A stretch of DNA of 64,000 nucleotides from Bisporella sp. PMI_857 (Eukaryota > Ascomycota > Leotiomycetes > Helotiales > Helotiaceae). The notes beneath the pieces are model-generated. The model had not been told where the DNA came from. It saw only the letters and a program-made list of their open reading frames with translations, and ran no database searches. The position numbers were made by a program, and so were the translations under genes. The stretch spans positions 434,001-498,000 of the forward strand of contig JAJSPD010000010.1 in NCBI GenBank assembly GCA_021307315.1, written 5' to 3'. This document shows positions 1-12,266 of the stretch, in pieces; position 1 is the stretch's first letter, and each line of letters begins with the position of its first letter.

Positions 1-1
1 C

Positions 2-1219
2 AAATTCTGGCTCATCAAGCAACCTATCTTAGCATCATGGAGCAAGACAGTCAGCCCTTCTCAGTCAAACCTCGAGGTTAAAGACCACCTATTGATACCG
101 AAAGAACACCGAGCAGAGGCTGCAACTCTACTGCTATATAGTCGCAACTATATATTCAAATGTATACGTCTCCAGGCAACAGAAGTGGTGGCAGATTTTC
201 TGCGATGGTCAGGCGAAGTCGTCGAATCTATACATCAACGGACTGGACATGCATGTAAATTTGCATACAAACATCTCTTCGGTACTCATAAAAAGAGAAG
301 AGATGATGCACAGCTTCCCAGAAACACTCTAACGCAGCGGTCAGGCAACCCGTCTATGTTCAGTCAGTCACGCAGTTTTATCATTGGCGCATCAGCTTTG
401 CTAATGCTCCCACGCACTGTTAGTGCAGCTGAACAACCTTATATAGCTAAAAATGACACCTCAGCTTTCATGATCGATACCGATCGAAGCTACAATGGCT
501 TGAAGGACGCCTTTTCTGGGACAGGCATCACCCTCTTGGTAATTTTGGTCCAGGCCTTATTAGCTTCTCTTGTTGCAGGAATGTGCATAACGGCATTTTT
601 CTTGCACTTCAAAAGCGCAGGACGACTTGCGAGCGCTCTGGCTATGCTCACATTGCTCACCATTAGTTGCTACCTTCGCGAGGTGAAGGACATGTCGCCC
701 GGCGTTCTTTTAGGGTATGTCTAGATTATGCTCAAGGCAAGTTCAAAGCTGACAGAAATAAAGACTCTTTATTGGAGGTGCTATATTCATGTACCACTCT
801 TTCCTCCTCGGTGTTCAGAACCTCAAATCTGGACCTCACATCGTGAGATCTGGGTCATTGTAAGTTTGAATTGTTACAGGATGTCAAATATATTACTGAT
901 TAGAGATAAACATAGTTACATTGGCCTAGGTGTCAGTCTTGGCGTGACCATTCTTTTTCTCACATGGCAATTCCTCAGCGCCGCTTTCGAAGTGACGAAG
1001 TGGGATGTTTTCGTGCTGCCCTGCATTGCTCTATCATTTCTAGCTCTCGAGGTTGCTGGTATTATCGGCGAGTTTATCGTAAGCCGCAGCGTTGATGATA
1101 ATGCCCAACTACCAGACTCAGGAGTAGGATTTACGACTGTGCCTACTTATGGATCTCAAGGGCACCTGCTTCGTCCTTCGCAAGCACATACGAGGGCTGC
1201 TTTTGGAGCTTTGTCTTAG
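2..1219 (+). CDS. Multi-pass membrane protein, 5' end beyond window
   Basis: Family not recognised. The reading frame is open to the left edge, so the start lies outside the window. Proposed exons are <2-714, 764-859 and 937-1219. Intron 1 (GTATGT donor, CTGAC branch, AAAG end) and intron 2 (GTAAGT donor, GTCAG end) keep frame and restore a continuous hydrophobic protein of at least 363 residues. The N-terminal part is soluble and basic. It is followed by about five hydrophobic segments: around MFSQ at nt 359, GTGITLLVILVQALL, an alanine/leucine stretch, LFIGGAIFMYHSFLLGV in exon 2, and two in exon 3. The C-terminus is polar. The sequence shows a small multi-spanning membrane protein; function is unknown. 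The splice model is inferred. Confidence 0.6.
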
Positions 1220-2075
1220 AATCGGGAATCGGGGGACGCGTATCATTTTGTTAGCACTTAGAGTCAGTTTATCAATTGGGGGGAGGCGTTTTCAGGTGAT
1301 CCATATCGACGAATTTAGGAACTGGGCGCGGACGCTTGTGCATAAGATATCTCACATGTTTCTGGAGCATATAATCTTGTATAAGGAGCTTATGCCTAAA
1401 CACTTAGAAACGGGATTAAATATGACAAAATCGAAATTACTCCAGCGCATACCTTTCGATCAGATGGTAGGTCGGCTAGTCATTGAGCGCACCAGCTTAT
1501 GCTCAGCCATAAAACTATGTGACGTGGCCACCCACCATTCCGATGTTGAGGGCATTTGACGTTGTATTGGATGGAAGGAATGGCGGCTGCTTAATTATGG
1601 GAAGGTAAACTGGCTTGTGCCCATAGAAAAATAGGGGTTTAAGCCTCGCTTAAACAAGGGGCTCCGTCACTACCCTCTCTACACTTTAGCCCCTGATCTG
1701 AAGTATGAATCTTATCGTGGCCGCCAAACCTGGTTTCTTCGATCTAGTGATCATTCAGAGCCACGGACACTATATCATAGAACCCCACGGTCATATTGCT
1801 GTGGGCTTAGAGCAGTGGGTTACTTTCTTCCTATTTTGTAGAAAGATAATTGATATAAGCGTGGCTGTTCGGAGCCGTATTGATGGCCGTACGTAAATTT
1901 ATCCGCGCCATATTATGTTCTTCAAATATCCTCCGTAAAAGCAAAGCACACCCCTCAGTTCTTCGTTCCACAAACATCCATATTATGTTTCCCCCGCTGC
2001 TCCCAAACATCGTTTTCCTTCATTGCCTCTCGTCGCATCTTATCCTTTTTTTTCTTCTTCTCCGAAACCCAAACT
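1220..2075. other. Intergenic region
   Basis: Lies between the first membrane protein gene and the convergent 3' end of the hydrolase gene. Short open frames here have no coding character. An isolated ACGCGT at 1236-1241 sits downstream of a gene and is probably chance. Confidence 0.5.
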
Positions 2076-4217
2076 TCACGCAACCCGGTTAAACCAGATC
2101 TTCTCCCCTCTCATCGCCGATTCCTCCGCCACCCCCAGCTTCCTCACCACGCCGTCGCTGCCCACCTCAAATTCGGCCGGCAGCGCCTGCTTGTATATCG
2201 GCAGGTCGATGCCCCTGCTCACATATGCCATGAAGTAGTTCCCGGACACGTGCTCGAGCTGGATCGTCACCCGCCACGCAGCGTCCGTGCGGTTGATAAA
2301 CAGCGCGTCGTCTTTGAGCACAAGCGTTACGTTGCGGAACGCGGGGTGGAAATACGTGCCTGTGTAGTTAAGCAGGGGGACCGGAAGCGGAAGCGGCGGG
2401 TCGGGGAGTGACGGGAAGGAGATGTTGATCGCGTTGTTGTAGCGGTCCTCTGCGAGCTTGAAGCCATCTCGCTGGCTGCGCGCCGTTTAATCAGTCTTCG
2501 GTGCCTCCGTATAGAAGAAACAGGTGCTTACGACTTGCCAAAATCATATCTCGAACGCTCAGGCACCTTTAGCTTGTCGTGGATCAGCTTCCAGGCCAAA
2601 ATCTCATTAAGCGCGTTTCCCGTTCCAGCCGTGTTCGCAAAGGCCACGATGCCGTATTTTAGCGCGGGAAAGATCATAACGGCTGTCCCGAAGGCATCGG
2701 TGGACCCGTCGTGCGCGATGAATTCGTGGCCTCTGCAGACTCCCTTAATCCAGCCGAGGGCGTAGGATTGCTCTCCGGTTGACCAAGGTGACTCGCCTCT
2801 AAGAGTGCGGCCGGTCCGGAGGGCCTTGTGGGCGGAGGCAGATAATGGAGGAGACGAGTCGATCATGGATTTGATCCATTTGGAGTAGTCGAGCACGTTG
2901 GAGATTATGGCCCCAGCACCGCTGACGAGCGTAAGGTTGATTGTTGGGATGGCCTGGAAGGATGAGTTGTTCCACGCATAGCCGGCGGCTATAGGGAGTT
3001 TGGAGGCTTCTGCGTCTTTTTCGGCGAGGAACTGAGGAGGATAGCGTTAGCACTTGAGTATCTCCGAAAACCAAAATGGCTTAGCGGAAAGAGAGGTCAA
3101 AAGTTGTGTATATTCAAAGCAGGCATGACGTTGACATATCATCTTGAGAGTCAAAGTTGTCCCATGGTCATACTTTTGAGTCGGGGCTTTCGACTTTCAG
3201 GGTATCTCGAAACAACTCATAGATAGGGAAAAACTTACAGTCGAGGACATGCCGAGAGGCCCCCAAATACGCTCCTTTAATACGTCTCCCAACCACTTCC
3301 CTTCCAAGGTCTCAACAAGATAAGACGCAACCATAAACATGATGTTACAATACTGAAACTTTGTCCTCGGCTCAGCCGTAAGTGGTAAGTGTCGAAGACT
3401 TTGAACCAGAGTCTTTAGCGTATCCTGCGAGCCGCCATAGCTCAAATCATGTCGCGGGAGACCAGTGCGATGAGATAGAATGTCTTCTATGGTGATGTGG
3501 GTAGTCGCCCATGGATCAGTAAGAACAAAATCTTCTCTGATGAGGTCAGAGACTGGAGTCTTCCATTGCACTTCTGGGTATCTCTCGTTGTCGTCAACGA
3601 GGAATGATAGTGCTGATGCTGTGAATGCCTTGGTGGTTGAGCCACCCCAAAAGAGGGTTGATGGCGTGACTGGTGTGTCTGGAAAGCGTGCTATTCCGTA
3701 CCCCTAATGCAACTAACCATGAGCATGTTGAAGATAACAAACTTATGGAGAGAATATGTCCAAATTTGGAGGAATAGCCACTGCAAATCGAGATGAACAA
3801 GTCGATGGTTTAAAATTCAGGGAAAGAAAACGCCTCAATGAGCCCGCCTCGCATGACTCCCTATGTTCTAAAGGACCCACAGTCATTTTTTAAGTTTAGT
3901 TCAAATGGGTCAATGATACCTCTATGGCCTTTTATATGCATTACTTGCCATTCGAATGAAAATGCTCTATCACCCTTTGCCGCCTAAAAATAAGATATTA
4001 AACTAACCTGTGTAAACACCTCATCCCCATCAATAACGCCTACTGCCACGCCCGGCACATGCCAATCTTCCAGGGCTTCGTCAACAAACTTTGCAAATTC
4101 ATCATCGAGCGGATTGACAGGTCCTCCAAAAACAACTTGCTCGGCTAGAGCGGATCCCACGACCAGACTAAGCAAGCCTAGACGAACTAAATTCCGGAAC
4201 ATGTTGGAAGTCAACAT
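2076..4217 (-). CDS. Class C beta-lactamase-type serine hydrolase, secreted
   Basis: Member of the serine beta-lactamase / penicillin-binding-protein-like hydrolase family (peptidase S12 fold); the natural substrate of fungal members is mostly unknown. Four exons in coding order: 4217-4008, 3703-3239, 3031-2532, 2475-2076, giving 524 residues. The N-terminus (MFRNLVRLGLLSLVVGSALA) looks like a signal peptide, so it is probably secreted. Visible motifs are the SxxK nucleophile motif STTK at about residue 92, YCN (the YxN motif) at about 188, and AHDGST at about 331 in place of the third HTG/KTG box. Length fits the family plus a C-terminal extension. Intron 1 is unusually long (304 nt) but joins VFTQ to GYGIARF exactly as family members read. 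Intron 3 (56 nt) is standard. Confidence 0.88.
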
Positions 4218-4734
4218 AGCGAAGCTAATTGAAAAGGGATGAGGATAGTAGGTGATTAGAAAACATTAGAAGCCTCACCAGAGACTTTTGATGCTTTTTG
4301 TTTATATTTAGATGATGGCGCTAAGCCAGAGGAGTTTACGGGCATCTGAATACCATGCAACCCCACTTCGAGGCAGCTCTTTTAGGCAGGTATCAAACAT
4401 AGTAAGGGTTCACTACTCCAGAAAAACGGAGGGACATGTTTAATCTGTGAGTAGGGGAGAATACAAAATCTACTACACAAAGAGCATAAGAGAAGTAGAG
4501 AAATCGTAGAAGTATTGTATTATTCTATGCAACCAGAGTTGTTGACGGCTCGTCCTGGGTATTTAATGCCTTGATACAAAAGTCTCTGACGGCTCAGTAT
4601 ATTTTTCTTCCCTTGTTGGCAATCGTGTCATTATGTGACAATCCTCTGCACGCATGCCTGCTCTCCAGTTTTCCATGCTTCATTCGTAAGTTCCTTCCCA
4701 AGCATAAGTGCTTCAATTCTAAGACCTGGTACCT
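4218..4734. other. Upstream region of the hydrolase gene
   Basis: Contains the promoter of the minus-strand hydrolase and the 3' flank of the DUF7918 gene. No further gene or clear element is seen. Confidence 0.5.
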
Positions 4735-6646
4735 TCACAATTCCTCATCGTCCCCATCCTTCATCGCCGGCTCTGGTAAGGGTAAGTTGGCTGCTTCGGC
4801 TGCTGCTACCACATCTAAGCCACTCGAAAAACCTGTTCCTAATCGCTTTTGCATCGTATCGTTATCTACATCGTAAAGGCTGGCACGGTGCTTCTTAAGT
4901 GGACTGCCAATAACAGAGTCATCAGGTACGCTGGAACCAAACACGCTGTTTTGGAGAAGTCCAGTGGGTGCTGGACCTGTCTCTACTTCCGCTGGTGGTG
5001 TTTCTCCTACAGAAGTACTGCCAATAGAACCAGGTGATTTTCGGGACAGAGCACTTAGTGGTTCTGCGGAATGTTGACGCTTGAGCTACGGGAGGAAGTC
5101 AGTACATGCTTTGTGGATAAGGATAATAAGGGTATTGAAAACAATCTTACCTTAATTCGATTGACACCATCTGCAAGCTCTCCTGTGTACTTGGCATCCT
5201 CGGGATTCAATAGTGTCTTTACATCTTTATCATCTATATCCTCCATCTTCGATACAACCCCAGCTTCGTCGTCTTCTTCATCACTGTCTTCGTCAATTGC
5301 AGGGCCGGTGCTTCCGTTGGCTCTCTTCTTTGCCTTGACTTTCTTGGAAGAGGAGGCATCATTATCCCTGAAAGCCGTGAAACCTACAGTGCCGGTTGTC
5401 GTCAATTCGTTCAGGCTACCAAAGTCGAGCTGAGTTGACCGTCTCTTTGTGCCAGACGCCGCCTTTTGCTGTTTGGATTCTAAGATGCCCATCTTTTGTA
5501 ATTGGCCTAGATATGTCAGTATGTTACTATGCACAATAATTTCGCCTAGACATACGTTCACCTCTATAGAAAAATGTAAAGACGGCATATGGTTTATCTG
5601 GTCCATCAATTCCGGTGACAGTTTGAGTGCTGATGGTCTTTGGATCCAAGGTCTTGGGTTTAGCAAAACTTGTTGTGTGATCAACATCTGCTCCATCTCC
5701 ATCCGTCATCTTATCCTTGGAGCCTTCCTCATCGTCATCATGTGCGTCAAATTGCGGTGAGTACTCGCCCCTCTTGATTTCTCCAGATGCCAAAACTCTA
5801 AACATCGCAACCTTAATCTGTCCGGTTGCTTCTGGCGGCGCATCATCATCGGAATCTGAGCTAAGGTCATCTTCATCAGGCAGTCTCTCAATTGGCGAGC
5901 TCTCATCTGCACCATATTTTACGACCCCTGCTCGTGAAGGTTTGGGTGACCCCATTATATTAGCAAGCTCATCATCGCTACCGGTCTCCTGCCTCCGACG
6001 TCTGCGACGCTTCTCAAACTTTTGCCGCCGCTTTTCGATCCTGGCTGCAGCATCTTGTCCATCCAGATCAAGACCATTTAGCCAGCGCTCCAGACCAACC
6101 TCTCTGAACAAGAATTCTCGCTCTGCTAAGCCCCCACCCTCACTTGCTGGTACTTGAACCCATCTCGAATTCACCCATGTTTCTTCACTAGGACGCAGGA
6201 GCGTGGCTACTTCTTCCTTTGGCCGACCATCAAAGTAAATATAAGCAGCGATTGTCTCATTTGCGGATTGCGTCAGCGGTGTATATGGAGCAACAGTACC
6301 GCCATGTGAGTTCAGTGAGCCAGGTAGTCCAGCGACAATTTGTGGCTTAGGATTTGGGTCTGCCGCGGATGGTTTGGGAGTGGAGTACGGTACGGGAAGT
6401 CCAGGTGTGAGCAGAGTGATTGAGATAGCGAACTTCGAAGGCTCCGGCTTCAAGGATGTTGTATCTTTCGACTTTGGGACAGGAATGTATGCGTTCACAC
6501 GTGAGACTCGAGACTGCTTTTGTACAGAATACTCGGGCAGCGGATTTCCTTGTGCGTGCACACTCACCTGCAGATGTTAGTGAGTTTGCGGATAGAGTGG
6601 ATTTAGTATGGGCATCACATACAGCAATACCTTTGAAGCAAGGCAT
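4735..6646 (-). CDS. DUF7918-type fungal protein
   Basis: Four exons in coding order: 6646-6623, 6567-5556, 5506-5151, 5085-4735 (580 residues). The first exon is only 24 nt (MPCFKGIA) and joins to VSVHAQGNPLPEYSV, the typical opening of this fungal domain of unknown function. The N-terminal half carries conserved features such as IAAYIYFDGRPKEE and the end AVFTFFYRGERQLQKMGIL, which is completed by the 49-nt intron at 5555-5507. Between them lie a strongly basic patch (KRRQKFEKRRRRRR) and acidic, serine-rich stretches. The C-terminal third is low complexity and acidic with KKVKAKKR-like nuclear localisation signals, so a nuclear location is likely. Biochemical role is unknown. Branch points (CTGAC) precede several acceptors, supporting the model. 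Confidence 0.82.
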
Positions 6647-8016
6647 CCTTTCGTCAACTACGTGCTGCAGCAACCAGAGCTGCAACGAGAGCTAACAATA
6701 GCTGTAATAGGGATCGTGGTCAGAAGCGCCTGGATTTCGTTGGTCGTTGAATAATTACTCGATGAGGCTGAAGTGGAGTGGGATTTCTAGGCACACCGCG
6801 TGTCTATTCCGCACTACGTTTGGAGTTAGGTATCTGCGAGAGATATTTCTAGCAAGCCATGAAAGAACCTAGTTATGGAAATTTTAAGAAGTTGTATGAA
6901 GTCTGGAGAAAAGCGCCGTTGGAGTATTCAATTAGAGAGCATTGTGTACTATGGCTCTACCCTGGGAGGTCGAGCGGAGCTTGGGCTTTGTCGACCGGGG
7001 CACGCGCGGTCAGCCGCTGCTGCACAGTGTGGTGAATGTCACGAAAAAGCTGTAACACTAAGTCACTTAAACATATTCTATCAAAGCGATATTAAATTTA
7101 GTATTGTATCTAAAACCACGCAATATACCAATCTGTACATTCTAAGTGACTGTGCTTCATAAACAATCTGTACAAGTTCGTCATCTGTCTCGAGACAGGT
7201 AATCTCCGCTATTCTTTTATATTTGTGCGGATTTTCAGAGGCCTAGTATACATTGAATTGATTTAAAGTTTCTATAGCCATGCGCAACTCCACATGACGG
7301 AGTGTGTCAAAGGATAACTGTTAATCACCTTGACGGTAGACCTTCATGTGCTGTTCTGAAAGGTAAAGCAATAGGTGTCTTTCAAGCCAGTTCCTAAGCA
7401 CGCATATTACATGGCACTAAATATTTATTCGAAACATGCTTCATCTGATGCTCATGGGAGCAGGAAGATGTGCGAGGTCGGAGAGAGCGCTCTCTATGGC
7501 AATTTGTGGTGTACGGCGCATAGCTATATATAATACCAAATTGTTAGCAGCGATTCCACACAAAATCTTGAAATTTTCCAATGCGTATCTGCTATCAATT
7601 CATACTGTTGAGCTTGAATTTTTTGTTATTTCAGCATAATTTCCTAAGCTGGCCGTTCTTAATGGAAGATTGTATAATCATTTGATGCGTGAATAGGTAA
7701 ATGAGAGTGTGAAAGAAAGCGTCGGTTTACCTAGTGATCATAGAATAGATGCTAGTCCACAGTCGGATTGAGTGACAGTTCCCTCGTGTTATTTAATGCA
7801 ACGTGTTGTCTGGTTGTGAAGGTCCTTGAAAAAAGAAGAGCATTGTGGAAAAATCGGACGAAACATATATGCCAAGATACTAGTCTGTAAAGCGTTAGCG
7901 CCATGTTGGCGGGGTCATTTCGCAATAACAACATTGAGAACCGCCCGCCAAAATATTTTAACGAAGTCAAGTCTTGACAATATTCTCAGAACACTCATTC
8001 AAAGATAGTTGTCAAT
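6647..8016. other. Gene-free region upstream of NTF2
   Basis: About 1.4 kb between the divergent DUF7918 and NTF2 genes; must hold both promoters. Only short open frames without domain character are present. No RNA gene or repeat recognised. Confidence 0.5.
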
Positions 8017-8720
8017 ATGGCAGGTAAGTTTTCCTCATAAAGATGTGCTAGAATGCGTTGCTAACCTGCTCCAGACTCTACCGATTTCAAGTCTATTGCT
8101 GGTGAGTTCCGTAATCTCCAGCCTTGTACACCATTCCACTTCTCTCTATAATAATGCGCGGATCGCATAGAGTCAATCTTTCGGATGTTGAAACATCTCT
8201 AATATATATCAAAGAGCAATTTACCAACTTCTACTATACGCAATTCGATCAGGATAGGAAGTTGTTGGCCGGTCTCTACGTGAGCATTGTCCTGGTGAAT
8301 CTATACCCAATTGCTAATAACTCTACAGAAGGAGAATTCAATGTTGACCTTCGAGTCCGCGGATGTCTTTGGTAGTGTGTCAATTATCGAGAAGCTTGCG
8401 GTATGTTCTCGACATAATACGTCGGGTGTGCGGACACCCTTGCTAATATATGTCTCTCTAGAGCCTTCCCTTCCAAAAGATTATCCATAAAATCTCTACT
8501 CTCGATGCTCAGCCAACTCCATCTGGTTGGATTTTGATTCTGGTTACCGGCGCACTCTTGGTAAGCTCGCCTTGAACAATTACAATACAGGCACTAATAT
8601 GGATTGTAGGTTGATGAAGAGCAAAAGCCTATGAACTACAGTCAGACTTTCCAACTTGCTCCCGATGGAGCAGGCAGTTACTTCATCCTCAATGATATCT
8701 TCAAGCTGATTTACGGATAA
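8017..8720 (+). CDS. ntf2: Nuclear transport factor 2
   Basis: NTF2 carries Ran-GDP into the nucleus through FG-nucleoporins. Six exons: 8017-8023, 8075-8101, 8215-8279, 8329-8400, 8462-8560, 8610-8720, giving 126 residues, the normal NTF2 length. The joined protein reads MADSTDFKSIAEQF, FYYTQFDQDR, ENSMLTFESADVFG, IIEKLASLPFQKI, STLDAQPTPSGWILILVTG and FQLAPDGAGSYFILND, matching the conserved NTF2 fold along its whole length. The first exon is only 7 nt (ATG GCA G). Five introns in a 700-bp gene explain why no long open frame is visible here. The acceptor of intron 2 is AAAG rather than YAG; it is fixed by reading phase and by the family sequence. Confidence 0.95.
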
Positions 8721-9346
8721 ATGGTCTGGTGGTGGAGAACGATGGTCGAGATATGAAGAAACGTGGATGAAGGAAAGGATAAGTCTTTTGCAAGCCTATA
8801 CCGGTTCTTTAGAGGAGATAAATGAATGAATGACATGGCAGTACATGCGAAAAACCGTGAGAATCAACAATATTAGTTCTTTTCCATCCGATAGTGTGAT
8901 AATGCGTTGCCTAGGCGACAATGGTAAATATGTTACGAACGGGGCCTATGTATCTCCATATTTGGAGAGATGGCGAAGATGGCGAGGTTGAGGGTTCTCC
9001 ATTTACCAGATGTATCCAATAGAAATATATTTTTGTAGCTGCCTGGTTATACAAAAACATCATCCTCCAGGAAGTGACGCCTCGCCTCAGCCTCACCCAT
9101 CGCTAGTGTCTTGGCAAGAGTTTCTGGAGCTCATCAATAAACCTACCAGCGTCTCAAACTGCAAACACATCAACTTTTGACAAGTATCAAGAAAACAAAC
9201 AAATACCGTGCATCAATCGAACACATCAAACCCATCGCTGTACACTTGTATCGTCAACGTTCTGCGGGTTGTGATAAGCAGAAGTCGCAACAAAGAGAGT
9301 TGCTTATTGTGGCCAGTTATCAAGTAAACTTATCGCAAGCGCAAAG
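8721..9346. other. Intergenic region between NTF2 and TVP18
   Basis: Contains the NTF2 3' flank and the TVP18 promoter and leader. Nothing else recognised. Confidence 0.5.
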
Positions 9347-10066
9347 ATGACTCTCAAGGAGGAGTTCGCTACAAGGAATTTCAGTACGTGCACTTTTGTG
9401 GAATTTTCGAGCTTCATGCTAACATGGCCATGTAGGTATCTACGGTCAATGGTGAGCAGTCCGAACTCCATCAATCAAAGAGATGTGATGCCGCACTGGA
9501 GACAACTGTATGGCAAGTTCGGAACATAGATATATATGCAGCCTGTCGGTTGCGATTCTATTCGTACCGGATGAGCCGAGGATTTCACCATGGACTAACG
9601 TGTTATACTAGGACCGGAGTGATCTGTATCTTTCTTTGCTTCGCAGTAGGGGTCTCGAATCTGTTCCATGTTTCACTTCTTATTCTGTTTGGAGCTCTCT
9701 GCATGTAAGATCAGAGCTCTTTTCTTTGTTCTATATCAAAACTGACTTGTGTGTAGTGCAAGCTCATTCATTATTGTCTTTATTGAGGTTCCTTTGCTGC
9801 TACGCATCTGCCCTACATCTGCCAAGTTCGATACGTTTATGCGCAGGTTTACCACGAACTATACGCGGGCGGGTATCTACGCTGTTATGTCACTTGTCCA
9901 ATGGATTAGCGTCATTCCAGTCTTAGGTGGCGCATCAAGCTTGATCGCCGCTGCAGTTTTGCTGTTGATCGCAGCCGCGTTCTATCTACTTGCTGCGATA
10001 AAGGGTCAAGGGTTTGTGGGAAGCAAGACACTCGGAGGACAGGGTGTTGCGCAAATGATCATCTAA
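9347..10066 (+). CDS. TVP18: Golgi apparatus membrane protein TVP18
   Basis: Small four-helix Golgi membrane protein found with Tlg2-containing vesicles in yeast. Four exons: 9347-9383, 9436-9451, 9612-9704, 9757-10066 (151 residues, typical for the family). The protein starts MTLKEEFATRNFSIYGQW, where the 16-nt second exon supplies the SIYGQ part. It continues with FHVSLLILFGALCI, FIIVFIEVPLLLRICPTS, FTTNYTRAGIYAVMSLVQW and ends KGQGFVGSKTLGGQGVAQMII, all hallmark TVP18 stretches. Four hydrophobic segments are visible. Intron 2 is rather long (160 nt). It follows NTF2 on the same strand with separate promoters expected. Confidence 0.95.
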
Positions 10067-12266
10067 AGAGCCAAGATTGAAAACGTTGGAACAGAGAAAA
10101 TGTATGATTTGGAGCTTCTGAGGCGCCATTCGACTCGCAGAGATTTATCAGACACATCTTGCCGATTCGAACAGAGGTACTAAAATGGAGAGCGTTGTAT
10201 CGGGTCATGGCGTTGGGGATATCTTTCAGATAATGATTTTGGCGCTTGCGAGTTTCTGGCAGGTAGTTACGGAGCTCGAGATGTATCCTACATCTTTTTC
10301 AATCGATGCTTTATTCTACATCTGGGTCTGGAATTGAACTTTGTGGAGTACCTGAGAAGTTACGTGCTTAGGTGGAAAATTTGCTCAAAGCATACGGATT
10401 CCGTGAACGGTCAAGATTGAACCTTAATGAAAACTTTAGAAACCTTTCCAAACACCTGGGATCCAGGTACTGGATAGGAAATGGCACCGCTGAACCTCGT
10501 GGCTTCTAAATCCATTTCGCCTATTGTGCAAGAGGGAGCTATCTGATCAACACTTGCATGGGTATCATTGAGGCCTATGTCTCGAAATGGTATCAATCTA
10601 TAAATCGTTCTAACCAGAATCGCTCAGGTCAGATGATAAGAACAGCAAATGTAATGAAAGCACCTGGTCTAGAAGAGCCGTAGACTGTCTGGTCATAGTA
10701 AATGCTCACGTCCACCCCGGGGCTTACATCCTTCCTAGTGTCTTTTCTTTTTCTATTATTCTTTTTGGGTATTACGCAAGAGGAAATGTATGTAGCAACG
10801 CATGATCTTTGCGGGGAATCATGTGGTAACGCTAAGGTCTGCATGCAAGCCATCTCAGGCACCACGTGAAGGTTTGAGTTTTGACGGTCAGCCGTTCAAA
10901 GTTTCAAGCCCATCACGAACTTCACCTTCTCCTTTTCCCTCTTGTCCATGTCTTAGCTGTGCTGGCATCAAGCCCGGGTAAAGTATGGTATTGTAGAGTA
11001 GAACATCAGGGTGTTTTGTATGAGGTGATTCTGCGTAGAAATGCCGCATATCCATGGTGTCTAGAGGGTCGATAATGCATGGAGATGGAGAAAAAAAAGA
11101 GCTCTCATTCTCAGTGGGGTCAAATAGAGGGGCGATACACAAAGAGCATCGGGCCCCTGTACCGCATACCGCATACCAACAAAAGTCTCAGGAAGGCGCA
11201 GCTAGCGAATCAGTTGCTTCCAATTGTCAAAGTACATTTGTGTTCGTCATTTTACTGGGCCGGTGTCTGGAACTGACCGTGAGAAGAAGAAGAGAGAACG
11301 CAGCAGGGCCATTTTATTTGTTTAAGTGAGCTGGCTTGGTTCATTGCTCGACCAAAGAGAACAACAAGACCTGTCCCTGTTTTCGAATAGTAGTACAGTA
11401 GTTGAAAGGCGGCCTCCATATTGCAAATGACGCTATAGCGCCTTGTTGGGATTAGTGCATGGAGAAAGGCTGTCTTCGGTTTAAGAGCTGGCTGAGCTGC
11501 CCATAAACGAAGGGGTGAACATTAATAGCATCCAACATTACTACTACTACTGCCGCCGCTGCTGCTGCTGCTACTACTGTCTCGTTGCATTCTGCTTTTT
11601 CTTGCCTATGCTTTTTTAGGATAGAACTTCATCATTAAATTTTTTGGATGAACGTCTGTTAGAGCTTGCATTGCTTCTGTCAGGCTGAAAATATGTGAGT
11701 GATATCTCTTTTGCTTTCAATCCCTCCCTTTACACCTTTTTGAGACTTGAAGCACTGGTTGCTTTAAACCATGTCACACAGCTGCTTCCTCAAACTGCCA
11801 TTGGCAAGAGAACAACACACCACCTACTCCTAAAGAGGGCTTGACAACTACTATATATTACAGCAGACGATGATGATATTGTTTCAAAGCTGATGAGATA
11901 ACGAAATCCGCCTATCTGCTAGTCTGACTCGGGCACTTCTGCAAATGCCAGAAGCTTACCACCAAGTCAATAGAAATAGGCCTAATCTGCCAGCATCCAA
12001 AAACAGATCTACCAGATTTTGATTTCTCAGAAGCTTTGAGGCAGTGTTATCTCGATACACACTTTTACCAACCTGCAGCGCTCGTTATCACGCTCACCGC
12101 AACTTGGAAGCCCTTGAACCCTTTAGATTGGTTCTCGATTATCCGGCTACAAGCATATGGGCTAGTCCATAGCGTTTACTGCCGCGGGTTGCTGATAAGA
12201 AACACAGTCAAAAACAAGACTCTATACCACTGCATAGCATACTGAGATCTTAAATTATCCCTCACT
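10067..12266. other. Long gene-free region upstream of the AIM21-type gene
   Basis: About 2.2 kb with no supportable gene on either strand; small frames lack domain character. The right part (about 11.5-12.2 kb) is C/T-rich with runs like fungal leader DNA and probably contains the promoter and a long 5' UTR of the next gene. It holds one trinucleotide microsatellite. Confidence 0.5.
11539..11579 (+). repeat. CTA/CTG trinucleotide microsatellite
   Basis: Interrupted run of CTA, CCG and CTG triplets (four CTG in a row flanked by CTA repeats) about 700 bp upstream of the AIM21-type start codon. It may lie in the promoter or leader. Confidence 0.85.

Noticed and set aside
5717..6157. 146-codon plus-strand frame
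   Set aside because: Antisense to the basic and acidic stretches of the DUF7918 gene; serine-rich shadow.
10150..10175. GATTCGAAC resembling a tRNA B box
   Set aside because: No matching A box, acceptor stem or cloverleaf could be drawn around it.
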